A stretch of DNA of 35,002 nt, from IMG/VR virus record IMGVR_UViG_3300035664_000043, positions 1 through 35,002 of that record, one strand, 5' to 3'. Below are positions 1-9,442 of the stretch, piece after piece. The stretch's first letter is position 1, and each line of letters opens with the position of its first letter. The notes under the pieces are model-generated. The model was not told where the DNA came from. It was given only the letters and a program-made list of their open reading frames with translations, and made no database searches. The stretch is from a virus. Both the position numbers and the translations under genes were made by a program.

Positions 1-1666
1 TCGTATCAAATCCCCAGCGAAGCTGATAGTTTTGATTTGTGGCACCAGTAATTCGCGCCTGGGTTCCATCGGAACTGTCTTGTGCAACATGAAATAACGC
101 ACTGGGGCTACTAGTCCCCAGACCTAAGAGGCCAGCGGAGGTTAGGCGCATCCGCTCATTGGCTCCAGTACCAAAAAGTAGAGGTGTCGCTCCAGTCGTA
201 TTAATGAATGAGTAGCCCGTTGCGTTTGTAACTCGAAACGTTTCGGCTCCGCCTTGCATCATGGACAGGATGGCCCCATCCGCTCCGTTTATGGTTAATC
301 CGCCGTAGCCAGCATTATTGACAGGACTCGCAGCACCAACTCCAACATTCCCATTCGCATCAACAAACAACCGCCCAGTACCACTAGTTGAGATGGCTAC
401 GTTGTTTGACGAAGGAAGATAAACCCCGTTGGTGGGCGCCGTGCTGCTGGTGGGACTGAAGCTGGCAGCGGTGCTGGTGCCGGTGGTCGTGGTGTTCTGG
501 CTGCCAAAATCCGGGCTGATCTTGGTGCCAGCGATTGCGGCAGAAGCGTTGACGTCGGCGTTGACAATGACGCCGCTGCTGATTGCGGTAACGCCAGAAG
601 AAGTGATTGTAATATCGCCGGAAACTTTACCAAAGGTATAGTCCGTAATGCGGGTGGCAGCAGCCTTGCGATTAGTACCAGCTCCACCATCGTCAACAAT
701 GAACAAATCAGCATCGGCCAATGCTGCACCAATGTCAGTGCCACCATCAATATTTAATGCCGATAGCGAAACCTTATCAGCAGTCGAAATGGTATCAAGC
801 TTGGTATCAGCAATTGCTGCGCTAGCGCTAATTTCAACATTACTGATTGTGCCATCAACAATATTGCCACTTGCAACAGTGATCGTGGTTGGCAATGCTC
901 CAGTTCCCAACTTCGTCAATGTAATTGCAGCCGCGCTATTAATATCGGCATCAACAATGGTGTCATTAGCGATCATTGTGCCAGTAACAGTGCCACTATC
1001 ACCAGTCGTAACAACCGTGCCCGTAACATTAGGCAACGTAATCGTCCTATCTGCCGTCGGATCCACCACGGCAATGGTGGTTTCAAAACCATCATCAGTT
1101 GCCCCTTCAAAAACCAAACTTCCGCTAGGGCTAATTGTCACCGCCCCAGTAATGGTGCCTCCAGTCTTGGGAAGTGCCGCGTCGGCCAAATCGTAAGCGC
1201 TTTTAACTGCCGTAGAAGAGGCAATGGTGGTAGAAGAAGACGTGGAGGTGCTATCACTGATTTTGCTTTGCAAGCCAGAAGGCGTTACAGCTCGTGCGGC
1301 ATCAGTACCAGCTTGCGTTTCCGCATCAGTGGCAAGCTCAACCAAGCCAATGGTGCCCGTAGTGCCAGATGGCGTAAGGTTGACGAAAGCGGTGCCGTTG
1401 TAATATTTCAGGCCATTCGTTGTCAGGCCAGTATCCACCCACAGTTCACCAGTGGAATTGCCGGCGCTACCAGCCGGGCTCGTATTAGGAGCAGTGGCAC
1501 CAACGTGAGCAGGGCCCACTTTAACAATATTGCTTGCACTATCTTTAAAGAATAATGCCGGGGTGCCAGAAGCAGTGTTAATTGCAATCTGACCATCTGC
1601 CAAGCCCGATGCAGTGGGACGCTTGTTGGCAGTAGAAGAACGAAGATGCTTAAGAATAGAAGCCAT
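1..1666 (-). CDS. Tail fibre protein, 3' end beyond window
   Basis: The frame is open from an ATG at 1666 to the window edge, giving about 555 visible residues with no stop. The N-terminus (MASILKHLRSS, then LADGQIAINTASGTPALFF) is of a type common in phage, especially cyanophage, fibres. The middle is low-complexity Ser/Thr/Ala/Val, with stretches such as TISNVEISASAAIADTKLD. The visible C-terminal part carries GNVGVGAASP and LGLGTSSPSALFHV, motifs that often precede a self-cleaving endosialidase-type (peptidase S74) chaperone domain. That domain, if present, lies outside the window. The gene follows the 54-residue ORF after a 40-base gap with no strong ribosome site. Its role in host adsorption is inferred from position and composition. 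The fibre class is fairly secure; the receptor is unknown. Confidence 0.85.
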   Translation of the reverse strand, partial: MASILKHLRSSTANKRPTASGLADGQIAINTASGTPALFFKDSASNIVKVGPAHVGATAPNTSPAGSAGNSTGELWVDTGLTTNGLKYYNGTAFVNLTPSGTTGTIGLVELATDAETQAGTDAARAVTPSGLQSKISDSTSTSSSTTIASSTAVKSAYDLADAALPKTGGTITGAVTISPSGSLVFEGATDDGFETTIAVVDPTADRTITLPNVTGTVVTTGDSGTVTGTMIANDTIVDADINSAAAITLTKLGTGALPTTITVASGNIVDGTISNVEISASAAIADTKLDTISTADKVSLSALNIDGGTDIGAALADADLFIVDDGGAGTNRKAAATRITDYTFGKVSGDITITSSGVTAISSGVIVNADVNASAAIAGTKISPDFGSQNTTTTGTSTAASFSPTSSTAPTNGVYLPSSNNVAISTSGTGRLFVDANGNVGVGAASPVNNAGYGGLTINGADGAILSMMQGGAETFRVTNATGYSFINTTGATPLLFGTGANERMRLTSAGLLGLGTSSPSALFHVAQDSSDGTQARITGATNQNYQLRWGFDT

Positions 1667-1706
1667 GTGCCTAAACCAAAAAGGTGGCGATTAAGTCTTC
1701 AACATT

Positions 1707-1871
1707 CTAATAATATTCACCTTCGTCTATCTCTGCGTTCATATCGTTAATCACATGGTCAATGTCAGCCCATGCCGTGTAATAAAATGCCGAAGCTGTT
1801 TTTACCAGCACTTGTCCTCTATCCCCGTAGGGAGGAATTTCCTTGCCGGCATAAACAAACCTTTCATGCAT
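1707..1871 (-). CDS. Small 54-residue protein between the two tail fibres
   Basis: This short ORF reads MHERFVYAGKEIPPYGDRGQ at its start and ends in DEGEYY. It begins 22 bases after the stop of the repeat fibre, with GAGG about 8 bases before the ATG. An in-frame TGA lies just upstream of the ATG, which fixes the start. The C-terminal third is acidic (DIDHVINDMNAEIDEGEYY). There is no signal peptide or membrane segment. I do not recognise a family. Sitting between two fibre genes, it could be a fibre-associated or fibre-assembly protein, but that is inference from position only. Confidence 0.6.
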   Translation of the reverse strand: MHERFVYAGKEIPPYGDRGQVLVKTASAFYYTAWADIDHVINDMNAEIDEGEYY

Positions 1872-1893
1872 TGGTCAATCCTCAACATTGGCT

Positions 1894-4512
1894 TTAATAA
1901 GAGCCATCATCGACTGTGCCAATGCTCATTTCGCCAGTACCAGACGCCACTGCAATTTCCGTGGAGGCGCGAACAATGCCAGCCGTGGTTAAATTTGCAA
2001 TTTGCGCTCGTGCCCACAATATTTCATTTAAATCTTCTTGGCTAGCCACGCCAGAAGCCACGGGGATTAAGGCGCTGCCGTCAACCAGCACGTCTTGATC
2101 TCCAACGCCAGCCACGGCGCTGCTCAGCGTCACTTTTGTCCAAGTGGAACCAACACCCTCGGACAACACCCAGTTACCAATGGCAAGGTTTTCATTCGGA
2201 GCCGGAGTTGTGCCCACGCCCGAAGACGTACAAATCAGATAGACGCCGTTATTGCTGGTATTGGGGCTAGACAGCGGTTGGCCAATGGTCAAGCCGGCTT
2301 CAATGCCGTAACTGTTGATACTTTGAACAACATTGCCAGAAGCGCTATAAGTGCCACCAAAGCGCAAGTTAATTTGCGTAGGGCTGCCATAGCCAAGGTT
2401 TAGCCAATAGCCCTCCGGAGAAGGAGCCACTGCACCCACCCAGATATAGGCCGAACGATCATTGGGGTTGATCCACCACTGACCAGCAAATTCTGGCGTT
2501 GGCGCACTTTCGCTAACCTGAGCAATGCCATAGTCAGCTAGTTGCGATGCCGTAACACTATTAGGAGCAAGGAAAGTACTAGAAAATGTGCCAGTAGTAA
2601 TTTTGCTTGCATCAAGATCAGGCACATCATCTGCGCTCATGAAAGGGCTAGCGCTAACAATATGCCCTTGAGCGTCAATCGTAATTGCACCGGCAAATGT
2701 GCCTGCCGTTGTGGAATTACTATGTTGAATAGTGCCAGGACTGCCCATTTGCAAGCCAGCACCAGGCAACACAGCGCCTACAGTGCCTGCAGTTGCCAAG
2801 GGCAAGTCTGGAGCTTCTAAACTCCTAAACGTAGGACTGGACGGTGATCCTGAAATAGGGCCGGCAAAAATGCGATTGGCGGATTGATTGTCCAATCCAG
2901 TGGTAATTTGAGCCGAGAAATTATCTGCATACGCCACTGAAAAAGTAAGAGGCGTGGAATCGTTGAAAGTAATTTCATTGATGGCCGCTTGGCGTTGCCA
3001 CGCTGCACCATTCCACGTGTATTCATAACCAGTGGATGTGTCGAGGAATTGCTGGCCAGTAAACGTACCATTCGCAACTGGCGCATTGGCTTGCACCACT
3101 GTCGAAGAGCTGTTGGCAAGCTTGATGGCCGTCACGCCACTATCAACCAACTGAGCGCTACCAACTGCACTATCAGCAATCTTTGCCAGTGTTACAGCGT
3201 CATCAGCAATGTTGACAGTATCAATGGCGCTAGCAGTGAACTTCCCTACGCCAATGGTGCCAGATGCAATCTTCGCATTGGTAATAGCACTATCAGCAAT
3301 GTTGGCAGTAAGCACGCCGCCAGTGCTAATCTGCAAGCCGCTAATCGTGGCGCTAGTAATTTTGGTGCCAGGAACATCCCCGTCAGAAAGATTGAGCTTG
3401 GCATAGGCAATCGTGGCGTTGGCAATCTTATCGTTGGTAACGGCAGCGCTTCCCAGCGCAGTGGTATCAACGGCGCCAGCGGCAAATTTTGCGCTAGTAA
3501 TACCACTCGTGGCTAATGCCGCAGTGGTGACAGCCTCCGCTCCAATCTTTGCAGCAGTAACGGCACTAGCAGCAATAGTGGCTGTCGTCACCGCATTGGT
3601 GTCGATCTTGCCAGCCGTTACGCCACTAGTAACAATCTTTGCAGCCGTAACAGCACTATCAGCAATGGCGCTGGTCCCAACGGCAGAAGCAGCAAGTTGA
3701 AGACCGCTAATTGTTGCGCTAGTAATTTTGGAGCCAGGAACACTACCGTCTGCAAGATTTAGCTTGCCATATTCAATGGTAGAAGCAGCAATTTTTGCAT
3801 TGGTAACTGCCAATGCTCCAAGAGCAGTGGTATCAACAGCGCCAGCGGCAAACTTAACACTAGTAATTCCACTAGCAGCCAATGCAGCAGTATCTACTGC
3901 TCCTGCCGTAAATTTAGTGGCATCAATGGTGGAAGCAGCAATTTTGGCGCCAGTAACTGCACTGTTTGCAAGCTTGCTAGTGGTTACATTGCCATCAAGA
4001 ATTTTGATGGTAGTAATTGCATCAGTAGCAATTCCAGAAGCAGTGAGGCCACCACTCTGAATTTTTGCATCAGTAACGGCATTGGCCGCAATCTTGACAG
4101 TTGTAACAGCACCGTCTGCAATGCCGGCAGTGGGCATCACCACTTGCTGATACGAACCAGCGGAATAAATATAGAGATTCTGATCAGTGGAGCGGAACCA
4201 GCCCTTTCCAGTGAAGTTATTGGCGCCAGGAGAAGTGCTGGCCGAAACAATAGAACTATTGTCGTTTAATTTGGCGGCAGTAATCGCTGCATCGGCCAAT
4301 GCAGCCGTGCCAATCTTGGTGGTACTATTTTGATCGAGCTTGATTAAATCAATGCTGCCATTAGTAATTAGCGCAATACCAGCTTCTACTAGCGTGGCAG
4401 CACGAATTTTCTTGGTTTCACTGGCACTAATATCAACAATCGGCAGTTCATCATTCGCCGCCAGCGAACCAGCAGCAAGAAGATTTAGCTGCGAAATTGT
4501 TTGGTCTGCCAT
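1894..4512 (-). CDS. Repeat-rich tail fibre protein
   Basis: The protein has 872 residues. The N-terminus (MADQTISQLNLLAAGSLAAN) resembles the attachment region of cyanophage fibres. Residues about 130-470 are degenerate repeats of roughly 15 residues on the theme AVT-x-AKIA-x-SA/GIT, likely a long beta-rich trimeric shaft. The C-terminal half contains FAGQWWINPNDRSAYIWVG, an aromatic-rich small domain, and a Gly/Ser-rich tail ending in EMSIGTVDDGSY. The start ATG at 4512 follows a 50-base gap after the tail-tube-like gene. A shaft fibre or distal tail appendage is the natural role. I see no enzymatic motif. Receptor specificity cannot be read from the sequence. Confidence 0.88.
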   Translation of the reverse strand: MADQTISQLNLLAAGSLAANDELPIVDISASETKKIRAATLVEAGIALITNGSIDLIKLDQNSTTKIGTAALADAAITAAKLNDNSSIVSASTSPGANNFTGKGWFRSTDQNLYIYSAGSYQQVVMPTAGIADGAVTTVKIAANAVTDAKIQSGGLTASGIATDAITTIKILDGNVTTSKLANSAVTGAKIAASTIDATKFTAGAVDTAALAASGITSVKFAAGAVDTTALGALAVTNAKIAASTIEYGKLNLADGSVPGSKITSATISGLQLAASAVGTSAIADSAVTAAKIVTSGVTAGKIDTNAVTTATIAASAVTAAKIGAEAVTTAALATSGITSAKFAAGAVDTTALGSAAVTNDKIANATIAYAKLNLSDGDVPGTKITSATISGLQISTGGVLTANIADSAITNAKIASGTIGVGKFTASAIDTVNIADDAVTLAKIADSAVGSAQLVDSGVTAIKLANSSSTVVQANAPVANGTFTGQQFLDTSTGYEYTWNGAAWQRQAAINEITFNDSTPLTFSVAYADNFSAQITTGLDNQSANRIFAGPISGSPSSPTFRSLEAPDLPLATAGTVGAVLPGAGLQMGSPGTIQHSNSTTAGTFAGAITIDAQGHIVSASPFMSADDVPDLDASKITTGTFSSTFLAPNSVTASQLADYGIAQVSESAPTPEFAGQWWINPNDRSAYIWVGAVAPSPEGYWLNLGYGSPTQINLRFGGTYSASGNVVQSINSYGIEAGLTIGQPLSSPNTSNNGVYLICTSSGVGTTPAPNENLAIGNWVLSEGVGSTWTKVTLSSAVAGVGDQDVLVDGSALIPVASGVASQEDLNEILWARAQIANLTTAGIVRASTEIAVASGTGEMSIGTVDDGSY
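3090..4120 (-). repeat. In-gene array of degenerate ~15-codon fibre repeats
   Basis: Inside the 872-residue fibre gene, successive segments encode AVTTVKIA, AVTDAKI, AITTIKI, AVTGAKIA, AVTAAKI and similar units. On top of this short period lies a longer duplication. Residues 214-273 (3694-3873) match residues 336-395 (3328-3507) at 48 of 60 positions, by manual alignment at an offset of 122 residues. This points to expansion of the shaft by unequal recombination or copying. The DNA copies have diverged, so this is a coding repeat and not a simple tandem repeat. Confidence 0.85.
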
Positions 4513-4562
4513 CTTACCGTATTAATGCCATTAAAAGAATTCTAACCGTTGCCATCTCTCGA

Positions 4563-5438
4563 TTAATCATTCACTTCCAATAGCAGACTATCCACGTCAA
4601 ATTCCTTAAGAAGAATACGACCACCATCTTGCAGGCGCAGTTCGCTTTCAGCCTTGCCCACTTTCAATTGAATTTCACCAGTGGACAAGAAGTCCATGGA
4701 AACATTGATAATCCTGTCAGCGCCCACCTCTACGCCTGCTCTAGTTATCACTGCATCGAAAGAATAAAACACATCTAAGTCGCTTCCATATACCAGTTCA
4801 TTGGTTAGGAACAATTCAGCCTTAAACCCGCTTCCAATTTCTACGCGCTGAATTAGTTGAAGCAGCAACAGAGATGTTTCCTGCGAAGCCGCCACGTCTA
4901 AATTAAACAGGGCGTCAATGCTGCCACTTCCGCTGATAAGGCCAGCACTATATTGTTGCTTGAATTTATCGTTTAACGATGTGGTTTCAATGGCTTCTCG
5001 TTCTGTCTGAAATTCAAAATTAGTAACGCTTCCTAAAGTTTCAAAATTGGTGTCTTCAATTTCGACAGTGATAGGCAATGGATCGCCAACAAAAGCTTCC
5101 AAAGGCAACTCGCCAGCCCTATTGTTATTCACTGCATCTTCAAAGGTGCGGAAAAATCTAAGGCCGCCATACAAATTTACGTTGACATAGGCAGCTAAAG
5201 ATTCTTGCACTTGCAATACGTTGGGCCATGTTGACGCGGGAAAACACAACAGCTTACGCGAATCAGTTGTTGAAATAACAACGCGATCACCAGTGAGTAA
5301 GTTTTCTAAACTTCCGCGAAAACCAAGCCTATTTAAAACAGTATTAACATCACTAGCACTAATTTCGCTCGTAAACGATACCACTTGCGAATTTCTTCGC
5401 AAGCGAATATAACCAGTATGGCCCGCGAAAAAAGTCAC
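4563..5438 (-). CDS. Tail protein with tail-tube-like signatures (291 aa)
   Basis: The N-terminus MTFFAGHTGYIRLRR parallels that of the adjacent 160-residue protein (MAFYTGRSGSLSFG), suggesting paralogy. Around residues 140-175 the stretch FEFQTEREAIETTSLNDKF followed by AGLISGSGSIDALF matches the tail-tube pattern of W/F-x-T-x-x-x-x-I-x-x-T-S followed by G-x-x-x-G-S-G-S. The C-terminal region (SMDFLSTGEIQLKV) fits a further beta sheet. It lies downstream of the J-like tip protein, where lambda-type phages carry distal tip and fibre genes. I infer a tip or fibre-adaptor ring built on a tube fold. It is not the main tube, because a better candidate lies at 17811-18389. Its exact function is unknown. 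Confidence 0.6.
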   Translation of the reverse strand: MTFFAGHTGYIRLRRNSQVVSFTSEISASDVNTVLNRLGFRGSLENLLTGDRVVISTTDSRKLLCFPASTWPNVLQVQESLAAYVNVNLYGGLRFFRTFEDAVNNNRAGELPLEAFVGDPLPITVEIEDTNFETLGSVTNFEFQTEREAIETTSLNDKFKQQYSAGLISGSGSIDALFNLDVAASQETSLLLLQLIQRVEIGSGFKAELFLTNELVYGSDLDVFYSFDAVITRAGVEVGADRIINVSMDFLSTGEIQLKVGKAESELRLQDGGRILLKEFDVDSLLLEVND

Positions 5439-5442
5439 AAAA

Positions 5443-5925
5443 TCAGCTCAGCACTTCCACGAAATCGCCATCCATCGTAAATTGAATGGGAACAGTAGAA
5501 AGTTCGCCAGTAGACACTGCCACGCCGGCGGAAGTGATGTAGCCCCAAAACTTAATATCATCTGAGGCGCCACCACCAGTGTTGAGTTCAAAGAACAAGC
5601 GATCTGCTTCAGTAATATTGCCGGTTTTCATGATGCTGTTGGTTAACAAGTCAACAAACGAAAACTTTGTTGTTGATTCATTGCCTTCTAGCCGATAGTA
5701 AATAAGCGTGGCGCTACCAGTGGCCCCTTTAATGCCAGGCGTAAATGTATTCACGCCACTATCAATGGAATTAGTGGAAATCAATTCCACAGTAGTATCT
5801 AACGACCAGTCACGAATTTTGGCGACTTCCCGAACGTTTGACGGAGCTGTCAATGCACTAGACGGAGAAGTGCTATCAGTGGTGCCGAAGGACAAGCTGC
5901 CAGAGCGCCCCGTATAAAATGCCAT
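5443..5925 (-). CDS. Tail protein with tail-tube fold (160 aa)
   Basis: This compact protein has strong tube-protein hallmarks. VREVAKIRDWSLDTTVELIS is followed by GIKGATGSATLIYYRL and a C-terminal VPIQFTMDGDFVEVLS. These match the conserved edge strand, long loop and G-x-x-G-x-G/A-S turn of siphovirus tail-tube proteins. It ends 4 bases before the ATG of the 291-residue relative, so the two are co-translated. Because it follows the J-like tip protein and not the neck genes, a second or distal ring role is more likely than the main tube. That role is inferred; the fold call is moderately secure. Confidence 0.6.
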   Translation of the reverse strand: MAFYTGRSGSLSFGTTDSTSPSSALTAPSNVREVAKIRDWSLDTTVELISTNSIDSGVNTFTPGIKGATGSATLIYYRLEGNESTTKFSFVDLLTNSIMKTGNITEADRLFFELNTGGGASDDIKFWGYITSAGVAVSTGELSTVPIQFTMDGDFVEVLS

Positions 5926-5962
5926 GGTCCTTGATCAGTAATAATTACATTCTATACATAGT

Positions 5963-8900
5963 CTATTCTGGTCGTCCATCAATTAAGAATAGTCCGGAAA
6001 TGTTTTCTACAATGCCACGAGAAATTAACGACAAGCCATTGGCGTCAGTAGCGTGATGCACGCCACGTACAGTCACCTCTCCCTCTTCGTCCATCTGCAC
6101 TTCCGTCACGCGGAAAATACGCTTATTGTTAACCACTGTGCCCACCACGAAAAGCTTACCCACGTAGTTTTGGAAGGCATTGGTGTTGCCGGCAATACTT
6201 GCTCGATTGTTTCCAATGGTCACACCAGTGAAAGACTGAGTGGACGATGCTCCTCCATCGGGCGAATAAATAAGCATTGAATAAGAAGATCCATTGGGAA
6301 TGGAGGCAGTGATAGGCATGTTCAAGAATCCGCCATCTTCAATGATGCCCGTGTAAATGCCATCCCACTGGTTATGCGCCAGTTCTACATAAACATAAGC
6401 TCCAGGAAAAACTGGACTATCAGTGGGGAATGTTTTAAACTCACAAGCTCGCTGCGAATAGCGCTTGCTGTTGCATAAAAATTTGCCGAGCTTAATTGCT
6501 TGATCCCGGCGGGTAACAAATGCCGAAGCATCAATAGTCTTTCGGGCGGCACTTTCTTCGACAACATCAGCAAGCTGCACATCCACGCTTGTATTAACAT
6601 TAAACACTCCAGTGTTATCAGTTTTGCGGTAGATGACTGTCACAATCATGTCTTGCGTGTTTTCGCCGTAATCAATAAACTCTTCCTTGTAAGACTCTTC
6701 GATAATATTTCCTTGGTTAAACAATGCAGTGATGGGAATGGTGCGAGTGATGGCGCCAGTAGTGGGCACATACGGCACAGCCGGAATCAAAACATCCTGT
6801 CCTCCAACCTTGGCAAGCTCCAGCAAACTAAACGCTGCAAATTGCGCCCAAAATTGTCTCCACGAAGATGGCTCAGCAATAATGCCATCCATAAACAATG
6901 AATTGGTTTCGCAGAATTTCTTGCTCTTAGCTAATTGTTCAAGATCAATGGAATGGATGGAAGCATGGCGGCCAATGCCATCTTGCACGTCTAAAACAGT
7001 ATCAACAAAAATATCAGGGGCAGTGTTGGCATAGCCATTGGCAGTGTCGGACAAATATTGGAAACCCGGCTGTCCCCATCCAATGCCACCAACAGTGCCT
7101 GAAGTGCGGAGAAGGCGCGACAAGCGTCCTTGCTCAGCAAACACACTAAACGAGCGCAAGTCTTGCACGCTCTTGCCTGAATACATATTGAGGCCAATTA
7201 GCGAAATATTGTCATAAAGCCCCGAATAATTGCTATATGGATCAATGATTTGTTCAGTAACTGCCGCCAATGACATTTCTGGGCCATTGTCAAACGAAAA
7301 CTGGATTTGCGAATCAGATGTATTGCTAAACACGTCCCACTCATTCAGGCCAGCAGGTTGTTCATTGACCGCTGGAAACAGTACAGAAGTGCGCACTGTG
7401 CCAATGAAATCAAAAAATGCTCCAGTATATATATTGCTTCCTAGCGCAAGACTTGCTTCATTGCCGGTATTTTCTAAATAACAATAAATCGTTTCACCAG
7501 CACTATTTGCCAATTGTGGCTTAGAAACAATTTCAGAGGCAACGTCGTAAACGGGCTCAAATTTAAATTGCCATTGTTGTGCATTAATTGCTCCAGAAGT
7601 GCCACTACGAAAGCGCAGATAAATATAGTTTTCAATGTCAGCACTACGACGTACAACAAAAATTGCGGGAGCGGTGGTATACGAAGAATCTTGTGGTCTT
7701 TTAACTTTAATCAAGAACATCATTGAGCGATATTTTAAGCCATTATCAGCACTTTTGTAACCACTTCCAACCCTGCTAGAGCCATATTCTTCTTGACGCC
7801 CATTAACCCGCTTAAATACGCGAGCCTTTAAAGAAAAATCAACAAGATTACAAGGTGAAATTGTTTCATAAGAGGCTTCTTCAATGCGGACAAGCGCTTT
7901 GGTGTAAAATAAATCTGCTTGTATACCTGCAAGTGCTTCGTCCCCAACAATGGGATTGAGCGAAATGTAAGATTGCAAAGCATTTCTTTCTTCGCTTGTT
8001 ATATTTCTTTGAAAGATGTAGCCATAATTAGGCGTTGTTACGGTAGCGGTGTAGTATTCCCATGCTGAGTAGCCACGGAAACCCACCAAGCGCCTCCTTC
8101 TTTCTTGATGAGTGCCATATCCCGTAATGCCATAGCTATAAAGGCGCCCATCGCTTAACAATGCTTGGGCGCTATTAATTTCAGGACGTGCATCTTGACT
8201 CAATAAGTCATTTGTGACGCTCTTTGCCGCTTCCCATGCTCTTCGCTTTTCTCCTGTTGGCGTGTCAGCAATGGCATTGGAAAAATCAACTCCTTCTGCC
8301 GTAATTGTTCCATAATTAACAGAATGCGCCCGGCCTTGTTCGATTGCCTTTAAATTAATAATCATTCTTCCATCGACAATATCTCCACGATTTGCTGAAA
8401 TAGCCTTTAATTTAGTTGAGCCAAATTTAAACACACCAGAATTGTCAAAAACTGATACCAATACCCGCCTTGAATCTTTTGCCTCTTCTGGGGCAAGTCC
8501 TTCGTCTGCACTAGAGGCTTGTAACAATTGGACAACAACATCAGTATTAATTGGGATGGTCTGACGAGCCGTGTAACCACCTCGTTCGGCCACTGACATT
8601 TGCACACCATTAACGGCATCTTCAAAATTGCCCGCAGCATTTCTAATGCGAATTTGCACATTAATAGGCACTGCACCATAAATGCCAAAAACATTAGCCG
8701 TGGAAGGAGAATAGCAATGACTAAAACCTTCTGAAGTGCCATTTGAAGAAGACCTTACTAAATAAGGGTTGGCATTAGATGATCCAAGGGTGGTTGGATC
8801 AGAGACGGTGAGACCATTCAACGCTGGCCTCACGTGACTATTTTGTAGAAATCCAGTGTAATTTGGCGCAAAATATAACCAATAATTTTGTGCAACTAAA

Positions 8901-9442
8901 TCACGCAAGGCAGTTTGGCCGAAAGCGCTTTTTTCTTCATCAATGCGACCAATGCCGCCAGCGCATAGGACAAACATAAGTCGAACAAGCTGACTATTGC
9001 CGTAGCTTAAAATTGCCGACCAAATTAATGAAGTGGCTACGCGAACACCTCCTGATGGATTGGTGTCGGTGTTGGTATAGACGAGGTTGATAGGATCGCC
9101 ATAGGCAGCAAGCTGCTGCTGAGTGTTGAAGCCAAAACGCGGAGCAAATATTTCATCACGAGAAGACGCTACGCCACCGCCCCCTTGCTGGCCGCTAATA
9201 CGAGGAGCCTGTGCTTGTGGTTGGGGAGCAATTAAGGCCGACACCACTTGAAAGATGATGCCAACCACCGCCAAGACAATTGCGACGACTTCCCAGTTCC
9301 TAGCGTCTAAAACAGTGCCTTCTTTTGGATCGCTATAGATTTGCTGTTGAGCAACAAAGTCTAAATATTGTTCTTTTGTAATACCAAGAGCTTCAATTAA
9401 TTGATGCTCATAAGGAAGAAGACGGCGCTGCGGATCGCTCAT
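5963..9442 (-). CDS. Tail-tip / host-specificity protein, lambda J-like
   Basis: The protein has about 1159 residues from the ATG at 9442, which overlaps the previous stop as TAATG. A TTG four codons earlier is less likely. Residues about 51-71 form a hydrophobic segment (VVAIVLAVVGIIFQVVSALI) followed by Pro/Gln/Ala-rich sequence, as in many J-like tip proteins. Then comes GDPINLVYTNTD with IWSAILSYGNSQLVRLMFVL, typical of the hub domain. The last third (LGKFLCNSKRYSQRACEF, then FPTDSPVFPGAYVYVELAHN) resembles the baseplate-hub and fibronectin-like region of J-type proteins. It sits last in an M-L-K-J-like run. Its role would be the tip of the tail, contacting the receptor and gating DNA release. 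Confidence 0.8.
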   Translation of the reverse strand: MSDPQRRLLPYEHQLIEALGITKEQYLDFVAQQQIYSDPKEGTVLDARNWEVVAIVLAVVGIIFQVVSALIAPQPQAQAPRISGQQGGGGVASSRDEIFAPRFGFNTQQQLAAYGDPINLVYTNTDTNPSGGVRVATSLIWSAILSYGNSQLVRLMFVLCAGGIGRIDEEKSAFGQTALRDLVAQNYWLYFAPNYTGFLQNSHVRPALNGLTVSDPTTLGSSNANPYLVRSSSNGTSEGFSHCYSPSTANVFGIYGAVPINVQIRIRNAAGNFEDAVNGVQMSVAERGGYTARQTIPINTDVVVQLLQASSADEGLAPEEAKDSRRVLVSVFDNSGVFKFGSTKLKAISANRGDIVDGRMIINLKAIEQGRAHSVNYGTITAEGVDFSNAIADTPTGEKRRAWEAAKSVTNDLLSQDARPEINSAQALLSDGRLYSYGITGYGTHQERRRRLVGFRGYSAWEYYTATVTTPNYGYIFQRNITSEERNALQSYISLNPIVGDEALAGIQADLFYTKALVRIEEASYETISPCNLVDFSLKARVFKRVNGRQEEYGSSRVGSGYKSADNGLKYRSMMFLIKVKRPQDSSYTTAPAIFVVRRSADIENYIYLRFRSGTSGAINAQQWQFKFEPVYDVASEIVSKPQLANSAGETIYCYLENTGNEASLALGSNIYTGAFFDFIGTVRTSVLFPAVNEQPAGLNEWDVFSNTSDSQIQFSFDNGPEMSLAAVTEQIIDPYSNYSGLYDNISLIGLNMYSGKSVQDLRSFSVFAEQGRLSRLLRTSGTVGGIGWGQPGFQYLSDTANGYANTAPDIFVDTVLDVQDGIGRHASIHSIDLEQLAKSKKFCETNSLFMDGIIAEPSSWRQFWAQFAAFSLLELAKVGGQDVLIPAVPYVPTTGAITRTIPITALFNQGNIIEESYKEEFIDYGENTQDMIVTVIYRKTDNTGVFNVNTSVDVQLADVVEESAARKTIDASAFVTRRDQAIKLGKFLCNSKRYSQRACEFKTFPTDSPVFPGAYVYVELAHNQWDGIYTGIIEDGGFLNMPITASIPNGSSYSMLIYSPDGGASSTQSFTGVTIGNNRASIAGNTNAFQNYVGKLFVVGTVVNNKRIFRVTEVQMDEEGEVTVRGVHHATDANGLSLISRGIVENISGLFLIDGRPE

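Noticed and set aside
648-1196. Plus-strand open frame of 182 codons opposite the partial tail fibre
   Set aside because: Low-complexity shadow of the Ala/Thr/Val-rich fibre gene, which is open through the whole region on the minus strand.
3090-4120. Regularly spaced repeats, first considered as a CRISPR array
   Set aside because: The units are degenerate, in frame with a fibre protein, and lack conserved repeats with unique spacers.
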